Of a DNA stretch of 6,603 bases, positions 5,488 through 6,603 are shown one piece after another. This DNA comes from Bacteroidales bacterium (GTDB lineage: Bacteria; Bacteroidota; Bacteroidia; Bacteroidales; UBA932). Below the pieces are notes generated by a model, which was not told where the DNA came from, searched no databases, and worked only from the letters and a program-made list of their open reading frames with translations. The DNA lies in the NCBI GenBank assembly GCA_013335275.1, contig JAAXVX010000078.1, positions 1 through 6,603 on the forward strand. The letters run 5' to 3'. Every line of letters starts with the position of its first letter. Positions within the stretch are counted from its first letter, which is position 1. The position numbers and the translations under genes are program-made.

Positions 5488-6258
5488 ATGTCAAGTGTAC
5501 CAAAAGGACCCACTAAAGAAGAGAAGCGCGCACAAGTTATAGGTGCGGGTCTTGCTGCCGGTGTACACCTTTTGGCTCTGGCCCTGTTTTTTTCCACAGG
5601 ATTCAAGGCTGTTTACCCGCCTCCTGCAGAAACAGGGATAGAGGTGAATTTTGAAATGGAACCACCTCAACCGATAGAGGTGCGCTCCGGTCATGAACCA
5701 AGAGTAGAGAATCCGAATCCGGAAAAAGAGATAAAACTTGTTCAAAGATCGGAATCTGCAATAAAAGGTAAAGGAGCAAACAAGGGAAACGAGGCAACAA
5801 TGGGCGACAAAGGAGATGTTGAACAATATGAGGCCCCGAGGCCAAAGCCTATAGACAAAAGAGCACTCTTTCCAAGTGCAAAAAATTCAACAGAAACACA
5901 GGCTCAGGTCGCAAAAGAAATAAGTAAAGGTTTGTCGGCCGGTCATGCCGAAGGAAATACCCGTACAGGAAGCATTGAGGGAGAACCCTCTGCCCGTCTT
6001 GCCGGCAGAAGTCTTATGGGAAATCTCCCGGAACCCGAATATGCAGTTAATGAATCCGGAAAGGTTGTGGTAAAAATTTCTGTGGACCAGTATGGAACCG
6101 TTATTGCGGCAACACCAGGGGCAGCAGGAACCACTGTTCAGGACAAAACATTATGGGAAGCATCAAAGAGGGCCGCACTAAAAGCGAAATTCAACCTAAG
6201 CGCAAATGCCCCTGCAGTACAGGAGGGAATTATAACCTATATCTTTAAGCTGAGGTAA
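5488..6258 (+). CDS. tonB: TonB-family energy transducer
   Basis: This 256-residue protein has a short cytoplasmic tail (1-15), a single TM helix (about 16-36) with a His at 27 like the functionally important TM His of E. coli TonB, and a Pro/Glu/Lys-rich periplasmic linker (42-125: PPPAETG, EPPQPIEV, PNPEKE, APRPKPIDK). The C-terminal TonB-like domain (about 170-256) contains LAGRSLMGNLPEPEY, VVVKISVDQYGTVIAA and the closing ITYIFKLR strand. Residues 88-115 are Gly/Lys-rich and low complexity. The domain order matches Bacteroidales energy-transducer proteins that follow exbB and exbD, and it probably delivers energy to outer-membrane TonB-dependent receptors or a Tol-like envelope process. 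The ATG at 5488 gives the normal N-in topology. Its stop is one base from the stop of the convergent permease gene. TolA-like function cannot be excluded. Confidence 0.88.
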   Translation: MSSVPKGPTKEEKRAQVIGAGLAAGVHLLALALFFSTGFKAVYPPPAETGIEVNFEMEPPQPIEVRSGHEPRVENPNPEKEIKLVQRSESAIKGKGANKGNEATMGDKGDVEQYEAPRPKPIDKRALFPSAKNSTETQAQVAKEISKGLSAGHAEGNTRTGSIEGEPSARLAGRSLMGNLPEPEYAVNESGKVVVKISVDQYGTVIAATPGAAGTTVQDKTLWEASKRAALKAKFNLSANAPAVQEGIITYIFKLR

Positions 6259-6259
6259 A

Positions 6260-6603
6260 TTATTCGTATCTCAACGCCTCAATCGGGTCGAGTTTAGACG
6301 CGCGAACGGCCGGGATGTAACCGGATAAAATACTTACAATCAAACAGACCAATACTCCGCAGAACATCCAGAACCATGGCAAAACAAAAGGACTCTTCAT
6401 CAAAAGTGCAGTAAGGTTCCCAACAATTATTCCGAGTATTATTCCAAAAACTCCTCCCAACTGTCCTATCACTATCGATTCAAATAAAAATTGCTGTTTT
6501 ATTGTTTTTGAATTTGCGCCCAAAGCTTTGCGGGTACCAATTTCCCTTGTACGCTCTTTAACGGAAACCAGCATTATATTCATTAACCCTACTGCAGCTC
6601 CCA
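6260..6603 (-). CDS. MacB/FtsX-type ABC transporter permease, C-terminal part (5' truncated by window)
   Basis: The frame is open to the window edge on the minus strand, so about 114 C-terminal residues are visible. The sequence starts [20 protein letters not shown], the hallmark segment of MacB-like permeases (typically [27 protein letters not shown]). It continues with IGTRKALGA, a TM helix ([23 protein letters not shown]), a second TM helix ([21 protein letters not shown]) and the terminal [17 protein letters not shown] box. The Met at 6583 is inside the signature and is not a start. Such permeases work with an ATPase and often an HlyD-like protein in export of peptides, lipoproteins or antimicrobials; no ATPase is visible here. 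The gene converges on tonB with a single base between stop codons and no separate terminator. Confidence 0.92.
   Translation of the reverse strand, partial: GAAVGLMNIMLVSVKERTREIGTRKALGANSKTIKQQFLFESIVIGQLGGVFGIILGIIVGNLTALLMKSPFVLPWFWMFCGVLVCLIVSILSGYIPAVRASKLDPIEALRYE

Overview
The window looks like chromosomal DNA of a Bacteroidota bacterium, probably of the order Bacteroidales. The evidence is moderate A+T content, almost no Shine-Dalgarno sequences, candidate promoters of the TTTG / TAnnTTTG type, and a three-gene ExbB-ExbD-TonB cluster whose proteins have the Bacteroidales style. It holds seven conventional protein genes (the first and last cut by the window edges) and one short leader-peptide gene.

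Layout. Positions 2-532 (+) are the C-terminal part of a GT51 peptidoglycan glycosyltransferase. Positions 559-1476 (+) encode an unrecognised secreted protein made of two tandem copies of one domain of about 135 residues. It converges, with an 8-bp gap, on a PLP-dependent beta-eliminating lyase of the tyrosine phenol-lyase/tryptophanase family (1485-2942, -). The 268-bp gap 2943-3210 separates the lyase from a divergent UDP-GlcNAc 4,6-dehydratase/5-epimerase-type SDR (3211-4233, +). Next come a TonB-type energy-transduction operon, exbB (4319-5026), exbD (5053-5466) and tonB-like (5488-6258), and then the 3' end of a convergent MacB/FtsX-type ABC permease (6260-6603, -).

The most notable element is in the 268-bp gap, on the minus strand. 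It has the full architecture of a ribosome-mediated transcription attenuator in front of the lyase gene. In order: a Bacteroidota-type promoter (3125-3154); a 28-codon leader peptide (3108-3022) with four consecutive tyrosine codons and six Tyr in all; a pause hairpin directly after the Tyr run (3066-3036); and a 10-bp intrinsic terminator hairpin with a U-tract (3000-2968), ending about 26 nt before the lyase start. The 3' arm of the pause hairpin can pair over 8 bp with the 5' arm of the terminator, giving the expected antiterminator. Tyrosine is thus the predicted signal, and the lyase keeps the substrate-side residues of tyrosine phenol-lyase rather than those of tryptophanase. Regulation and enzyme therefore point independently to tyrosine. 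The implied direction (expression when Tyr-tRNA is short) is the reverse of what a purely degradative enzyme would need. The lyase also lacks several normally conserved PLP- and cation-site residues.

The three TonB-system genes are closely spaced and probably form one transcript from a candidate promoter at 4251-4280. Together they would energise outer-membrane TonB-dependent transport. The other genes (glycosyltransferase, dehydratase, permease) are cell-envelope functions with no evident mutual operon structure.
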